Source: Aliikangiella coralliicola (GTDB lineage Bacteria > Pseudomonadota > Gammaproteobacteria > Enterobacterales > Kangiellaceae). From it: a stretch of DNA of 64,000 nt. The notes under the pieces are model-generated. The model searched no databases and was not told the origin of the DNA. It saw only the letters and a program-made list of their open reading frames with translations. Below, in pieces: positions 16,913 to 28,600 of the stretch. The position numbers and the translations under genes are program-made. Each line of letters opens with the position of its first letter. Position 1 is the stretch's first letter. The stretch lies in the NCBI RefSeq assembly GCF_007004725.1, contig NZ_ML660164.1, forward strand, positions 495,501 to 559,500, written 5' to 3'.

Positions 16913-19900
16913 TTAACCTAGTAGCTGATTAATCCTGCTAAGTGACTTCACTGTGTTTGGTTTATTGGCATTTGCCTCCATTGCTGTATCAATGACTTTT
17001 CTCAATTGATCGTCTGGATTGATTTCAATTCCAGACTCTGACAGTGCTGCTAAAGATTGTGTAATCACATTCAGCGTGTTAGACATAGGATCGGAATCTT
17101 TCAGGTCTTTTTCCATCACATTCACTAATTCTGTAACCTGTGAAATTTGGGAAAGTAGCATTGGATATCCTGCTTGCGCTGTTTCCGCATCGGCTTCTAA
17201 TATCGTGGTTGATAATTGATCCCGGGTTTTGGTAATTAAAGGGTCGAAGGTTTCGCTGATTTCTTGATTGCGAAGGCCGGCAACGTACTCTTTACTCGTA
17301 TCAGGATCACTCAAATCAGTTCGGAGTTTATCGTAAACGCTAGCAGTATTTTTGGTCAGTGTATTATCTTCAGGGAATACTTTAATAAATCCTGTATCAT
17401 TTCTGACGCCATTAAAATCATCGATAACGCGATCGACTCTGATACCCAGGTCATCAATAGCAATAATATCAACAGGTATTCGGAATGTTTTTACCGGAGA
17501 TGTATTCGGACATTGCTCATCCCAGCTCACAGTTACAGTCACCGTTATTGGTTGGTTAGGTTTAACTTCTACCAACCTGAATGTTGGCTCGTTTTCAAGG
17601 CTGGTTCCGCCGGGTGTAAATACCCATTTTGAAAGATTATAATCGGTCGAATTATTAATGACTGCGACATCGTAAATTCCGTTATCAACTTTCTTAATCG
17701 ACTTAATTTCCAGGGAAGCAGTTGGTTTCTTGACGTTAACCGTTAAACTCGCACTACGATTTTCTGCGGTGAAAGTGATAGTGACATCGCCGCCGATATT
17801 AGCCAGTGCTGGAATAAAGAAGATTTCATTGCCTTCTGTTCGCACACCCGGACCGCTGGCAATGCCTTTGGTTCCTTTCGGACTGATGGTAATTGGGTAT
17901 CGGTTTTTGTCGCACCAGACAAACTGGGTTACTTCCATTGAAATGTTGAGTGGTATCGAAGCTGGAATTGTTACCATGCTAGAGAATGAATTAATGCAAG
18001 GTGGTTTGTTCAACCGCATGGTGACGGGCATTTCTCGTTCTGCGCCGCCCAATTTATAAGTTCGTCTGATAATATTAACGCTCGATTTCACTACGCCGAG
18101 TTCGTCTTCAAGCTGATAGAGTTTTCCATTTCTATCCAACATTGTATATTCAATAACGATGGTCTCGCCGTCATTCGTTAATTCGCGATAAGTAAACTCT
18201 GCACTGCAAGGTGTAAGATCCAATGAAGTTGACTGGGTTACATCGCAAGCACCGTTGATGAGTCTAACCTGAACGTCGAAATTAGTTTGTGCATTCAGAT
18301 CATAGGTATGTAAGAAGGAAGGCTCAGTTGACGAATTACCATCGCCAAGATCATAAGAATAACTGTCAAGATTTTCAGGGGCAGAGAACTGAACATCGGC
18401 CTTCATTGCTTCACCGTTAATTAACTTCACTGTTGCAGCAAACTCTCCCTCGATGGTACTGACGGTAACTATCTGACTGACTTTTTCTCCTTCAAATTCG
18501 TAAGTAATCTCGTTACTACCGACAACGACATCTGGATGTCCAGGGTGGAAGTGAACTTCACCATCTTCAACCACCAGACCATTGCCAGTATAAGTACCAT
18601 TTTTAGGATCGAAGGTAACTTTAGCCGGGGTGCCGTTGCGACATAAGGAATAACTATCCATAAAGATAGTGACTTCGCGATAAGCAGGAATGGTAAAAGT
18701 CACTGACTTGGTATCAGAACAGGTTTCCTGAGTCATGGTTAAGGTGACAGTAATTTCTTGTTCAGCTTCTCCAAGTTCATAAATATGAGTAAAGGTTTCC
18801 AGCTCGTTCACTGTGTTGCCGTCGCCCATTTCCCACACACGGGTCAATGAGGCTTGTGGATGAGTAAATTGATAAGTGATGCTATTTAGTGAACGCTCAA
18901 TTTCTCGGTAAGTGAATGTGGCATTACACATTTCGAAGGTGAGTTCATGAGAGGCGTGAGCAAAGCATTGTCCCTGTTTTGCCTGTAATGTCACGGTATA
19001 AGCGGTGACTTGAGACAGATCATAAGTTTTAACCGGCGAAGGTTCTTTTGAGGTGCTATTGTCAGAAATATCACCATCGCCAAAGTCCCATAGATATTCT
19101 TGTGCTTCTTTGGGATCAGAACTAAATTGAACCGTTGCAGTTTGCGCGTCGTTATCAACTTCGATCAAGTTATAGTTGATTGCCACTTGTGGGTCGGCCA
19201 CCGACACTGAAAAATCGTAGCGGGCTTCATTAATGAAATAGCTGAACAGAATTGTTCCGGCGGTCACATCGTCAGCGCTTGGTTTGAAGAAATGCTCCCC
19301 GGTTGTCTCATCAGTAATCACACCTTTACCAACTGTCTGGCCGCCTGGGTAGTTAGTAATAAACTTAAACAAACGCGCATCGGTTTTGCAGAAATGGGTT
19401 TGGGGTAACTTGAATATGACTGGATAACCGCTACAAAACTGAATGGGAGGGCAATCTGAACAACAGATGAACGGTAACGCAAAGTCTAGCACGATTCGCC
19501 GTGTGTTATCATAAATCAGAAAGTAGGTGCCGCCGGCCCAACAACCTCCAACGTGAAACATACCGGGGGTTTTTCCTGAATAAGCAGACAACAAATGTAA
19601 TAGTTGAATTTTATTAGTACGGGCATCGTAAGCTTCCATCAAGGACTGAAATTGATTAAAACAATTTTCCTGCCGTAACAAATTAAAATAACGAATGATA
19701 TTTTCTTTATCAGTTTGTGAAAAAAGCTCGCCGTATTTATTGCCGGTAATGATGTCTTTAAATTTTTCTACTTGCGAAAGAAGCTGCTCATATTTGCTGG
19801 TGAAGTAGGTTTTATCAAATTGTAATAAAGGCTTTTTTAACTCGCTGATTAATGTATTTAAAGTTGTGACGATTTGCAGTGGTTGGTAAATCTTATCTAA

Positions 19901-22369
19901 TATGTCGTCGGTTTCCTTGACGTTGGTCTTGGCGAAATTTCGATAGAGATAAAGTTTGGCTGAAGTGTAGATATCTTTTGATTCGGATATTTTAAAATCT
20001 TCGAAAATTGTGCCGATTTCATAAGGGGACTCTTCTGCAACCTCTGCAGCGTAACCTTTTTCGGTGAACTTTATGTTTTCTCCGGCTGAACGGGTTGTCA
20101 GGTATTTAGACTCTCCCGCCCGTTCTCCTGCGAATTCATCGTAACGGTAAGAAATGGGAAATTTGCCAGAATCTTCTTTCTCACGCCCAGACTCGACTTT
20201 TACTTCAAATGGTGCTTTTTCTTCAAACTCTAGTTCTTCTACTTTTCTACGTGCCTCTTTTTCTGAGGTTTTATCTTTGTAGAAAATTTCTTTTTCATCA
20301 AGCAAAGCATCCTGAAATAATTCCATGTCACCAAGCTTTAGTGTCTTACCCTGTTTAACAGAGATTTTGACCGATTTTGAACCATAGCCTTTAAAAAAGG
20401 TTTCTAAAGAGTATTTGCCTGGCGGTAGATTTGAAAGCTCCATCACGCCGGAAGTATCCGTTTCGCCAACCAGTTTCAACTTTTGAATGCCGTAATAGAC
20501 GCCGGCTAACGGTGTTTTTCTTCTGCCATCAATAAATCGGCCAACAACTTTAGAAACCGGACTTTCCTCCAAGTCATCTTCTGGTGCATCAAACTTAATC
20601 GAACGAACTAATTCTAAAGTTTGATTAAAATAGCAATTGATTTTCTCTCGCTGTGACAGGTAAACAAGCTCAATATCTTCAAATCGACAATCGATAGTTA
20701 AGTTAATGTCGTCAGAAATCTTACCGACTTTCAAACCCATTAGCTTAATTGGAAGGTTGTAGCACTTAATCCACTGTAACACCTCAAGGGATGCTTCGTT
20801 GTAATCCTTACCTAGTGGACCTTCAATTCGATAAAAGGGAAATTCGTTCAAATCACCATCTAGCGGAAAGCGCACGCGACTGAAGTTTTTGTACTGAGCG
20901 TGCTTGTCGATTAGCGTAGCGAGTAACGGTGTGTTTGTTATCGATTTCTTTGGTAGGAACCCTTCCGCATGTTTTGAATAAAAATAATCAAGCTCTTTAT
21001 AAGAGTTGCGAATACTTTTCGTTGATTTTACGGTTTTTAAAAAGCCAAAGCTCTTTCTTTTTAATTTTGATTCACAAACAGGAATACATTCGTTATCGTG
21101 ATAACTCAACACTTTATCGGACAAACATCTTTCTGCTAAATCAAAATTCCAGACAGAACGGAGCTGAGGATATTTATTCAGGTCGTAATAATAGGGAATG
21201 CTTCGTTGACCAAGTGGGGTTTCTTTCTCGTGACTTGGCGTGATCTTGATAAGGCTGGATTTTAAATCTGGAATCCTGAATGACTGGCTGAGTAAAACCA
21301 GACGCTTGAATAGCGACTTCACTTTTCTGACTTTGTATTCCCCGGCGGTAGGTTCCATTGCAGTAATAAAGTAGTGACGATAGGCGCTAGGTTTGCAATC
21401 TTCGGTAGGGTAAAGTTCTCGTACCATTAAATGTTTGGGAAAAGCATTTTCAGGTACACAGCAACTGACAAAAACATCGAAAGCGTACTCAATAAACTCC
21501 TGATAAGCGAGAATTAAGTCTTTTATATGGTCGTAGAAATATTGAATACCTAAGGGATGGTTAAGTTTGGGAACCCAACTTTTAAATGGATTAACCGCGT
21601 AATCATCTTGCAATAGTGGTAAATAAATCTGGTAAGCCTCACGGAAAGCTTGTTCCATCTGAAGTAGCGTGCCGCTGCTGAGCAAGTAAGCATATGACAG
21701 TTGAATATCTTCGAGTTCCAACAAAGTATCTTCGTCGCCAAGCCAATGCAGACGACCCACATTCAAGCAGGGGAGGTCGTACTTTTTCAGATACATATCA
21801 TAAAGCGGCTCTACTTGTGTCGAACTGTTTTGTTTAATGAGTAAATCGAGAACCGACTTTTCGATGAGCAGAAATCTGACACATAAGGTACTCTCCATGC
21901 CTTTTTCATCGCAGTCACTGCCGGTACAGGTATCCAGATCGACATCTCTTACTTCCAGATAAAGCAGGGCGACTTTATCTTTAAGAAAACTTATTGGAAT
22001 GGGTTTGTTGTCTGGATCCTCTGTATCAAATGAGCCTTTAGGCAATAATTCCCAAAGCTTAACTTGTGCATCATTGCGACGAAAATAGCTGTATTGCACC
22101 GGGTCGGTATATTCTGCATAGTGAGTACAGATAGAGTCTGGATAGCTAATCTGATAACCGTGAGTGGTTAATCCACAACCAGCAGAAATAAAAACGGTGC
22201 TATTCGCTTCATTTATTTCCAGGCGTAATCCGCAGGCGATACCCGCGCCGATAAAACACTTTCGTGTCCACCGGTTTTGTAAATCCAGGTAACTAAATAA
22301 CTTGTTGAGTTGATCAGCGGTTAAAACCTGATCGGCTTCAAATTTTGGATATGCTCTGCAAATGTCCAT
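16913..22369 (-). CDS. Very large PKD-domain protein in the tail-fibre position of the eCIS
   Basis: An 1818-residue protein with no signal peptide. The N-terminus (YPKFEADQVLTADQLNKLF then GIACGLRL) resembles a domain I associate with Bacteroidetes-type eCIS loci. A carboxypeptidase-regulatory-like fold lies at about 606-680 (GRFIDGRRKTPLAGV, LPPGKYSLE). At least three PKD-like domains follow, marked by WDFGDGD (W1094), WEMGDGN (W1179) and YDLGDGNSS (about 1336). Further beta-sandwich repeats and a helical C-terminus complete it. The ribosome binding site AAAGGA overlaps the end of the upstream baseplate gene, so expression is coupled. Lack of an export signal and its place between baseplate and tape-measure genes suggest a particle-bound fibre or exterior adhesin. 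Direct homology to Afp13 is not evident. Confidence 0.8.
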   Translation of the reverse strand: MDICRAYPKFEADQVLTADQLNKLFSYLDLQNRWTRKCFIGAGIACGLRLEINEANSTVFISAGCGLTTHGYQISYPDSICTHYAEYTDPVQYSYFRRNDAQVKLWELLPKGSFDTEDPDNKPIPISFLKDKVALLYLEVRDVDLDTCTGSDCDEKGMESTLCVRFLLIEKSVLDLLIKQNSSTQVEPLYDMYLKKYDLPCLNVGRLHWLGDEDTLLELEDIQLSYAYLLSSGTLLQMEQAFREAYQIYLPLLQDDYAVNPFKSWVPKLNHPLGIQYFYDHIKDLILAYQEFIEYAFDVFVSCCVPENAFPKHLMVRELYPTEDCKPSAYRHYFITAMEPTAGEYKVRKVKSLFKRLVLLSQSFRIPDLKSSLIKITPSHEKETPLGQRSIPYYYDLNKYPQLRSVWNFDLAERCLSDKVLSYHDNECIPVCESKLKRKSFGFLKTVKSTKSIRNSYKELDYFYSKHAEGFLPKKSITNTPLLATLIDKHAQYKNFSRVRFPLDGDLNEFPFYRIEGPLGKDYNEASLEVLQWIKCYNLPIKLMGLKVGKISDDINLTIDCRFEDIELVYLSQREKINCYFNQTLELVRSIKFDAPEDDLEESPVSKVVGRFIDGRRKTPLAGVYYGIQKLKLVGETDTSGVMELSNLPPGKYSLETFFKGYGSKSVKISVKQGKTLKLGDMELFQDALLDEKEIFYKDKTSEKEARRKVEELEFEEKAPFEVKVESGREKEDSGKFPISYRYDEFAGERAGESKYLTTRSAGENIKFTEKGYAAEVAEESPYEIGTIFEDFKISESKDIYTSAKLYLYRNFAKTNVKETDDILDKIYQPLQIVTTLNTLISELKKPLLQFDKTYFTSKYEQLLSQVEKFKDIITGNKYGELFSQTDKENIIRYFNLLRQENCFNQFQSLMEAYDARTNKIQLLHLLSAYSGKTPGMFHVGGCWAGGTYFLIYDNTRRIVLDFALPFICCSDCPPIQFCSGYPVIFKLPQTHFCKTDARLFKFITNYPGGQTVGKGVITDETTGEHFFKPSADDVTAGTILFSYFINEARYDFSVSVADPQVAINYNLIEVDNDAQTATVQFSSDPKEAQEYLWDFGDGDISDNSTSKEPSPVKTYDLSQVTAYTVTLQAKQGQCFAHASHELTFEMCNATFTYREIERSLNSITYQFTHPQASLTRVWEMGDGNTVNELETFTHIYELGEAEQEITVTLTMTQETCSDTKSVTFTIPAYREVTIFMDSYSLCRNGTPAKVTFDPKNGTYTGNGLVVEDGEVHFHPGHPDVVVGSNEITYEFEGEKVSQIVTVSTIEGEFAATVKLINGEAMKADVQFSAPENLDSYSYDLGDGNSSTEPSFLHTYDLNAQTNFDVQVRLINGACDVTQSTSLDLTPCSAEFTYRELTNDGETIVIEYTMLDRNGKLYQLEDELGVVKSSVNIIRRTYKLGGAEREMPVTMRLNKPPCINSFSSMVTIPASIPLNISMEVTQFVWCDKNRYPITISPKGTKGIASGPGVRTEGNEIFFIPALANIGGDVTITFTAENRSASLTVNVKKPTASLEIKSIKKVDNGIYDVAVINNSTDYNLSKWVFTPGGTSLENEPTFRLVEVKPNQPITVTVTVSWDEQCPNTSPVKTFRIPVDIIAIDDLGIRVDRVIDDFNGVRNDTGFIKVFPEDNTLTKNTASVYDKLRTDLSDPDTSKEYVAGLRNQEISETFDPLITKTRDQLSTTILEADAETAQAGYPMLLSQISQVTELVNVMEKDLKDSDPMSNTLNVITQSLAALSESGIEINPDDQLRKVIDTAMEANANKPNTVKSLSRINQLLG

Positions 22370-22370
22370 T

Positions 22371-25300
22371 TTAGTTTCCTTTATTTGAACCTAATTTGGA
22401 ATGATTTAACAAGATGGATTTAGAATCGCTTTCTTTAGTGCAATCGAACAAGTGAGCTTCTGGATAAATACTGTTAAAGTTTTCCAGCAAGTGGAGTAAT
22501 TTATCCTGCTCATCAATCAATGCCTGGTTTTTATCTAAAAACATCGGGTGCGTGTAAAGTGTTGTGGTTTTTAATTTCAACCAACGAAAAAAAACATCTT
22601 CGAAATTGTCCATCGCTTCCTGATCGACCCAGCAAATTTTCAGATGAATATGGGCCGGTACTTCCTTACGCAATGTATCTTCGAAAAAACGACGAAAGTC
22701 CATATCCTGGAAGCGTTGTGGCCAGTAGGGGACAACCGCTGTAGCGCGAAACGAGTAAGGATCTTGATAACCCGGCGAACAATCGCTTTTAAGTGACACC
22801 TTAAACAAGTGACTCAACTCTGAAATCGGTCGTAGCAAAATATGTTCTACCAGGTGAAAACCTTCGAGACGGGTCGCTTTATATTTTAGAATATGGATGA
22901 TTTTTTGAATCGCCTGCTCAACTTCAAATTTAGTGCGAAAATATTTGCGACGACGCGTGATAATTTCCTTATCTTTATCGAGCAATATGAAGTGATATTC
23001 ACCATTTTTATTAGCCTTTATTACATATTGTTCTCGATCCGTTCCGCACTCTAGCGCTGTTTCCATGGCGACTTGTAAGCTGTTTGCATCAAGGTAGTGC
23101 CGTGTGCTGGAGAAAAGAATATTACCTTCCATATCCCGTAAACGAAATCGTGATTCGGGAATGCCATCGGTGTCAAGTTCCTCAAAGGTCTCAAATATAT
23201 TGGTATAGTCAGGAATCAACCGACTGCGATACCAATTGTCAATTCCAACCAATCGAGAGCCTCTGATTTCAAGACCGCTCACGTTAGTCGGATCACCGTA
23301 TACTTTGCAGTCGAATCCTTTGCCTCTGTCTCTGCTGAGGCGAGGGTAATCCTTCAGAAAATTGATTTTATCAATAATTAAATCTTCATTTGATTTGGCG
23401 CTGTCCATGTGAGTGCTGAGTAGCACATAGTCGGTAAATTGCTCGCCGAATCGCGCGAGTAGATGGTCGAGAAATTGATTTTTTCGGTCTTCATATGTTT
23501 TACTGTTTTCCAGTAATTCATCGTGCTGACACAAGCGATTCCAGTAACTCTCTTTTTTGTCGAGTAAATATTGCTGCCATTCTGCTTGATAGCCCGAAGG
23601 CCTATCCCATTCGATTTCTTTTCCCTGGTGTTTAACCACAAATTCCCTCACCAGGTTTGAACCATTCGGCAAGTTGGGAACCTCAATTTCTGGAATTTTG
23701 CAAATATCAAGCAGTAGCGATTTGTATTGCTGATACAAACTATTGCCAAGCAAACTCTGTAACTCAATAGTAAATGCTTCTTCTTCAATACCGGGCTGGT
23801 TTAATAAGGGTTGCAGTAAATTGATTTGTCCAACACTCCAGCCTTCCTCCGCTAACAGTTCCAAGGTTGATTGAGTGATTTTAAATGTCACCGGTAACGA
23901 AAATAATAGTTGAGAAAAATAAGTTCGTTTGATTTCTGTATTTAAACTGAATAAATTTTTAATATTGGCGAGTTGAGCGCAATAATTCGCCAGAATTTGA
24001 TCAACTAATTTCAGAAATGCTTTTAGTTGTTTTGCTTGAGCCTTGCGCAAATCAGTAGATGAGGGGGCCAAACCTTCGCTGCCGACGCCGTAAACTAGCG
24101 GGAAATCATTTTGTATTGAATGGTAATGGCGAAGTTTATGATCCTTTCCCTGAGGTGGTTCTAGGTCGTACTCTTCTGCTTGTAAGCGAGAGCGATAGTC
24201 CAGAGCGCGCAGATCTTCGAGAATTTCGAGTGTTTCACTTTGTCTCGCTTTGTAGGGAATTAGTCCTTTATAAAATACTATTTTTGAATTCTTAGTATTA
24301 AACTTCAGCGCACGGTTTTCTGTAATCGACAAACACCAATCCTCACCTTCATTTAACACTAGTCCTCGTAAATATTTACTGAGTTGAATATTTTTGATCG
24401 CCACAATACCGTCAATATCCATTAAGACCTGGATAATATCGGAAACGTGAACCATTGGTCGGTAATCGGCAGCTTCTATGTCTTCTTCTTTTACAAAACC
24501 ATGTTGGAGAGCTGGCCCATTAAAAATGGCATCTAATGTGTATCCCATTTCCTGCATTTCCAATAAGGAATAAAATGGGATAAGAGGAGAAAAGAAGTTT
24601 TCAAGCGCATAATAAATATTGGCCAGGACCTGTTCGGTGTCGGAATCAGGTCGGATTTCAATATCTGTACAAATTGCCACTTCCTCAACTTCTGATTGTT
24701 TAAAGCGAACAAAATCTTCGCAGAGGTTACGCTGTTGGTGGACTCGACTTTCGATAAGCTTGACGGTTTTAACACATTTGCTGATACGCTCTTTAAGAAA
24801 TGCACCAATTTCGTCCAGCTCATTAATAATTCTTGAATCGATAAAGGCTTTATTTGAATCTGTTTTTGATAACGGAGACTCTATGTTGACTTCAAAGGGA
24901 ACGGTTAAACCAGCACGCTTAAGATAAAATATGCCGCTATAAATTGCGGTGTCTTCGATAGATGTAAAATTGCCCATATAGGAATGGTCAAATGTGCCTG
25001 GGTCGAGATCGTTTTCGAAGAATACCTGCCAGTGGGGTTTGAAATATAGCGAGAGAAGTTTCAAGCCGCTATTGGACAGCGGGAAACTGTACTCCCATGA
25101 ATTGAGGTCGCCTAAAGTTTCATCAACTTCAAATTCAAGGTTAACTTCGTAAAGACCATCCAAGTTTAAACGTCTGGTTCTTTTGTTGGGAGTGAAACTT
25201 AATTCCGACGCTTTCGGATCGCTATAAATGGGCGGCTCTGATTCCTCCAGCATTAATAACCAGGCGTTTCTGACTTGATGCACGTCAACAATGACTTTTC

Positions 25301-25670
25301 GCCAGTCTGCTAAAGTGAGCGCATTACAGGGTAATATCTGCCTGGGGGTGAAAAAAGTGTCAGAGTTAGTTTGAGAACCTGTGAGCGATTGAACGATGGT
25401 ATCGATGTTTTTATTATCTTGTGTTTTGAAATCTAGTGTTGAGGCTTCAGCTAAGATATCTTCTATCGCATAGTCGGTTTTATAGCCAAGATCGGTAATC
25501 GCATAACAAATCATTTCCAGGCAGGTAATACCAGGATCGTGAATGTTATGGTCGGTCCATTTTTCCGATGCGAGTTGTTGTATGTAGGTAATGCCTTTGG
25601 TTCTCAAATATTCATAGACTTTGCTATGAACAAATTCTGGGAATTTTTCGATGAACGCTTGAACTGACAT
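22371..25670 (-). CDS. eCIS baseplate protein, Afp12-like
   Basis: A 1099-residue protein. The N-terminal motif DHNIHDPGITCLEMICYAITDLGY is split here as DHNIHDPGITC and LEMICYAITDLGY; it marks the large second baseplate-wedge protein of eCIS loci. The rest is mixed alpha/beta, with HLVEHILLRP near the C-terminus, another feature I associate with these proteins. The ATG at 25668-25670 overlaps the upstream TAA by one base (TAATG), implying translational reinitiation. A TTG two codons upstream also lies in frame with a GGGAG site, so the start could be at 25676. Known family role: baseplate wedge or hub, assembled in the cytoplasm. Confidence 0.87.
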   Translation of the reverse strand: MSVQAFIEKFPEFVHSKVYEYLRTKGITYIQQLASEKWTDHNIHDPGITCLEMICYAITDLGYKTDYAIEDILAEASTLDFKTQDNKNIDTIVQSLTGSQTNSDTFFTPRQILPCNALTLADWRKVIVDVHQVRNAWLLMLEESEPPIYSDPKASELSFTPNKRTRRLNLDGLYEVNLEFEVDETLGDLNSWEYSFPLSNSGLKLLSLYFKPHWQVFFENDLDPGTFDHSYMGNFTSIEDTAIYSGIFYLKRAGLTVPFEVNIESPLSKTDSNKAFIDSRIINELDEIGAFLKERISKCVKTVKLIESRVHQQRNLCEDFVRFKQSEVEEVAICTDIEIRPDSDTEQVLANIYYALENFFSPLIPFYSLLEMQEMGYTLDAIFNGPALQHGFVKEEDIEAADYRPMVHVSDIIQVLMDIDGIVAIKNIQLSKYLRGLVLNEGEDWCLSITENRALKFNTKNSKIVFYKGLIPYKARQSETLEILEDLRALDYRSRLQAEEYDLEPPQGKDHKLRHYHSIQNDFPLVYGVGSEGLAPSSTDLRKAQAKQLKAFLKLVDQILANYCAQLANIKNLFSLNTEIKRTYFSQLLFSLPVTFKITQSTLELLAEEGWSVGQINLLQPLLNQPGIEEEAFTIELQSLLGNSLYQQYKSLLLDICKIPEIEVPNLPNGSNLVREFVVKHQGKEIEWDRPSGYQAEWQQYLLDKKESYWNRLCQHDELLENSKTYEDRKNQFLDHLLARFGEQFTDYVLLSTHMDSAKSNEDLIIDKINFLKDYPRLSRDRGKGFDCKVYGDPTNVSGLEIRGSRLVGIDNWYRSRLIPDYTNIFETFEELDTDGIPESRFRLRDMEGNILFSSTRHYLDANSLQVAMETALECGTDREQYVIKANKNGEYHFILLDKDKEIITRRRKYFRTKFEVEQAIQKIIHILKYKATRLEGFHLVEHILLRPISELSHLFKVSLKSDCSPGYQDPYSFRATAVVPYWPQRFQDMDFRRFFEDTLRKEVPAHIHLKICWVDQEAMDNFEDVFFRWLKLKTTTLYTHPMFLDKNQALIDEQDKLLHLLENFNSIYPEAHLFDCTKESDSKSILLNHSKLGSNKGN

Positions 25671-28600
25671 TAGCAATTGTCTCCCGCTTTAATAAGGTGC
25701 TGAGCATGCGACACGAATATAGAGCGTGCCGATGTAGGAGTCGCTTCTTCAATATCATATTGACCTGTTTCTTTTTCTTCTCCTTTTTCATCTTTGGTGA
25801 TGGTGAGTTGATTCATTTTAAAGTTAGTAATGTAATCGACATAGTCCCGCTCTTCGGCGAAGTTAACCAGAATTGATCGGTGCACCTTACCGCCAAAATT
25901 GATTTCTTTGTGCTTAGTATTAAAGAATGCCCAAGGAGATAAAAATTCCATGATGTCCTGGTTAAGGATCTCAAGGTACATTGCCGGATCAAATTCGGGA
26001 TGAAACGCCACGGTAAATTCGAGTTGAATCGTTTCATACAAAGGATTAACCACTCTTAGTTTTCGCGCAGCAAATGGCGTCATTCGTTTTTTTAAAAAAC
26101 TTTTAATCACATCGAGTTTGTCGAGACTGGTTTTCGGCTCTAGCGGGTTGATGGCATTTTGGTTGGTCAGGTCCGGTATCACTATGACAGTGACGTATCC
26201 CGGCGCAAACTCAGAGGTGAAAAAATCATTTTCGCCGCGTTCATAAAGATAGGTGCTGTGATTGATGCATTTGACTTTAAAAATATCAGGGAACTCCTGC
26301 AACACAATTTTCTCGTAATCCCAGATCGTTATTGCGCGATCTTTATGACGTAATCTTTCACTAACCCGCGTATTAAAAATTGAGGGGGACTCGGCGGCTT
26401 TCCCATCAACCGAAGCATAAGGCTGGTTAATTTTCTTAATTTGTGATTGTTTAACGGTTAGTTTTGTTATCGAACCGCCGGGCAGGCTACTAGCTAGAAA
26501 CTGATCATCATTACTTTCATTTTTGAAGGAGGCCTCGCCGACTTGTGTTGCCACCTCAATGAGTTGGGATACAGCATCAGTATTTTTCAGTACAGATGCC
26601 TTTAACCAGATTTTCCCATCGGGCAACATAGACGCGGTGTTGTTAATGGTATCTGCAAGTGTAATCGAGATAATTCCTGATTGATTGAGTTCATTGGTAC
26701 TGTTATAGCTGATTTGTTTGGTATTTAGAGTCACCCATTGGTTATCCTGAAGAACAGACCAATGAATAGTTTCTTTGTTGAGTTCAGGATTAGCGCTACC
26801 TTCTGCTACCTGGAAAAATAGGGTGACCATCTGTGGTGGCGTAGCATCGGTTAAACCAATATAAAGTTCACCGTTGTTTTCCTGAGAAACTTCATCAACA
26901 TCAGTCCTAAACTGAGGAAGCAAACTGGTTTTTTTGATCTGGCTGATATTAACAGCGGGCGGGACCAATGTTGTTGCTGGTACCGTCGGTATTGTTGGCG
27001 TCCCACTGTCTGCTAAACTAGAGGTAACCGTTTGATTGTTAGTCGGAGTTGAAACTGACTGTGAAGCCGCGCTTAAATTTAGCGTACCAAATGGGTAAAT
27101 ATGATGGAAAGCGCCTGCCGCCAGATCAGCTGCTTCCGATAGATTCAGCGTTACTTCAGCAGTATAACTTAAGCTAAGATTATTGAGTACTGGCGTGTAA
27201 GGTTCGTTCGGCAAAATAGTCGTATCAGGGGCCTTGATCAGCTGTACTATTTTTTTCGCGTAAACCTGGGAATAAAGTTTGTGACCGAACACATCAGACG
27301 GACCAGATAACTCTAATTTAATAAAGCCTTGCTGTGTGTCATTTTTGTATTGCTTTAACTCAGAAATTTCGCTGTTGAGGTCGAAGTAGGGGATATTCTT
27401 TCCAGAATTGTCGGTCGATGTTTCAAAATTAATTTCCAGTTGTGAGTCTGACACATTAAATAGCGGATCAGTTGACTGAGGTTCCCAGGCTTTTTTGTTG
27501 AGCAGACTGACGTCGGCAACCAATGTCTCTTCGTTAATCGGTGTTTCAAATATGAGCTTGGTGCCGAAGGTGGCTGATATCTGATCGAATGACTCTAGTT
27601 TACTCAACCCATCAATAGTGACATCTTTACGTCCCGACTTGTCAATCACATCTTTTAAAAAGGATTCATTGAGTTTAACCAGTTCGGTAAAATCGAAGTA
27701 GTGTTCATAGTGTTGATTGAAATCGGCGGGAGCGTCTAACCATTCACCGGTGAGCGTCATGCTGGTAACAGGTTTGCGAAACGCTTCGTCGCTACCGACG
27801 TAAAAAGTGTTGCCTAAAACCGGGCGCGGTCCGAATGCCTGGAAAGGTTTGTTTGCATCCAATGTACCTAAGTCACTTTGTACAACCAGACTTTTTAGTT
27901 CCTCGACTTCCACTTTTAAATCGATCGAGTCAACCGTGAGATCTTTCAGGTTTTTGTAGGGAAAAGGCTGGTTGTTTTCCAGGTCGTGGAGCAGGATCAC
28001 TTGCATAACCGGCGTGCTTTGGCTAGTTGAACTTTGAGTGCCTGTGCGAGTATAAAAATTTCTCGGTGTAAATGGTTGGATATTGAGCACTTCGTCGTAA
28101 AAAGGAAACACCGGCGGTTGTGTTGAGTTAAGCTCAACTTTTAATAAGACATAATTGGACGTGTAAGTGAAAGATAATACTTCAGCATCAATCCAGTCTT
28201 TTTCTCCGCTGAGCCTGACCTCTATTTGATCGGTACTCAAGCTTTCTTCAGGCTTAGCATCGGTGTAAATTTTAAGTGTAATCGTTCTTTTTCCTTCGCG
28301 TAGATCGAGTAATGCGGAGCTGACTGCAAATCCAATTTCGGCCAATTCAGCTGTTCTGTTTTCTGGATCTATTAACGAACCATTGTTTAACTGATCTTCG
28401 GCGAAGGGTTTCCATTTGGGTTCTGTTTCGCTAAATTCCAGGCCTTTGCCGTCTTTGGAATTGGCAATCGGTGCACTGTAGATTCGATAACCCTGTCCCT
28501 CGTTTCGATCAATGTAAACAGATTTAATATCGCCGATGTCTTTTATTTTTGCTTTGTTAACGACAAGCTCGCGGTTTAGTTTATATTGAACAGGGAGACC

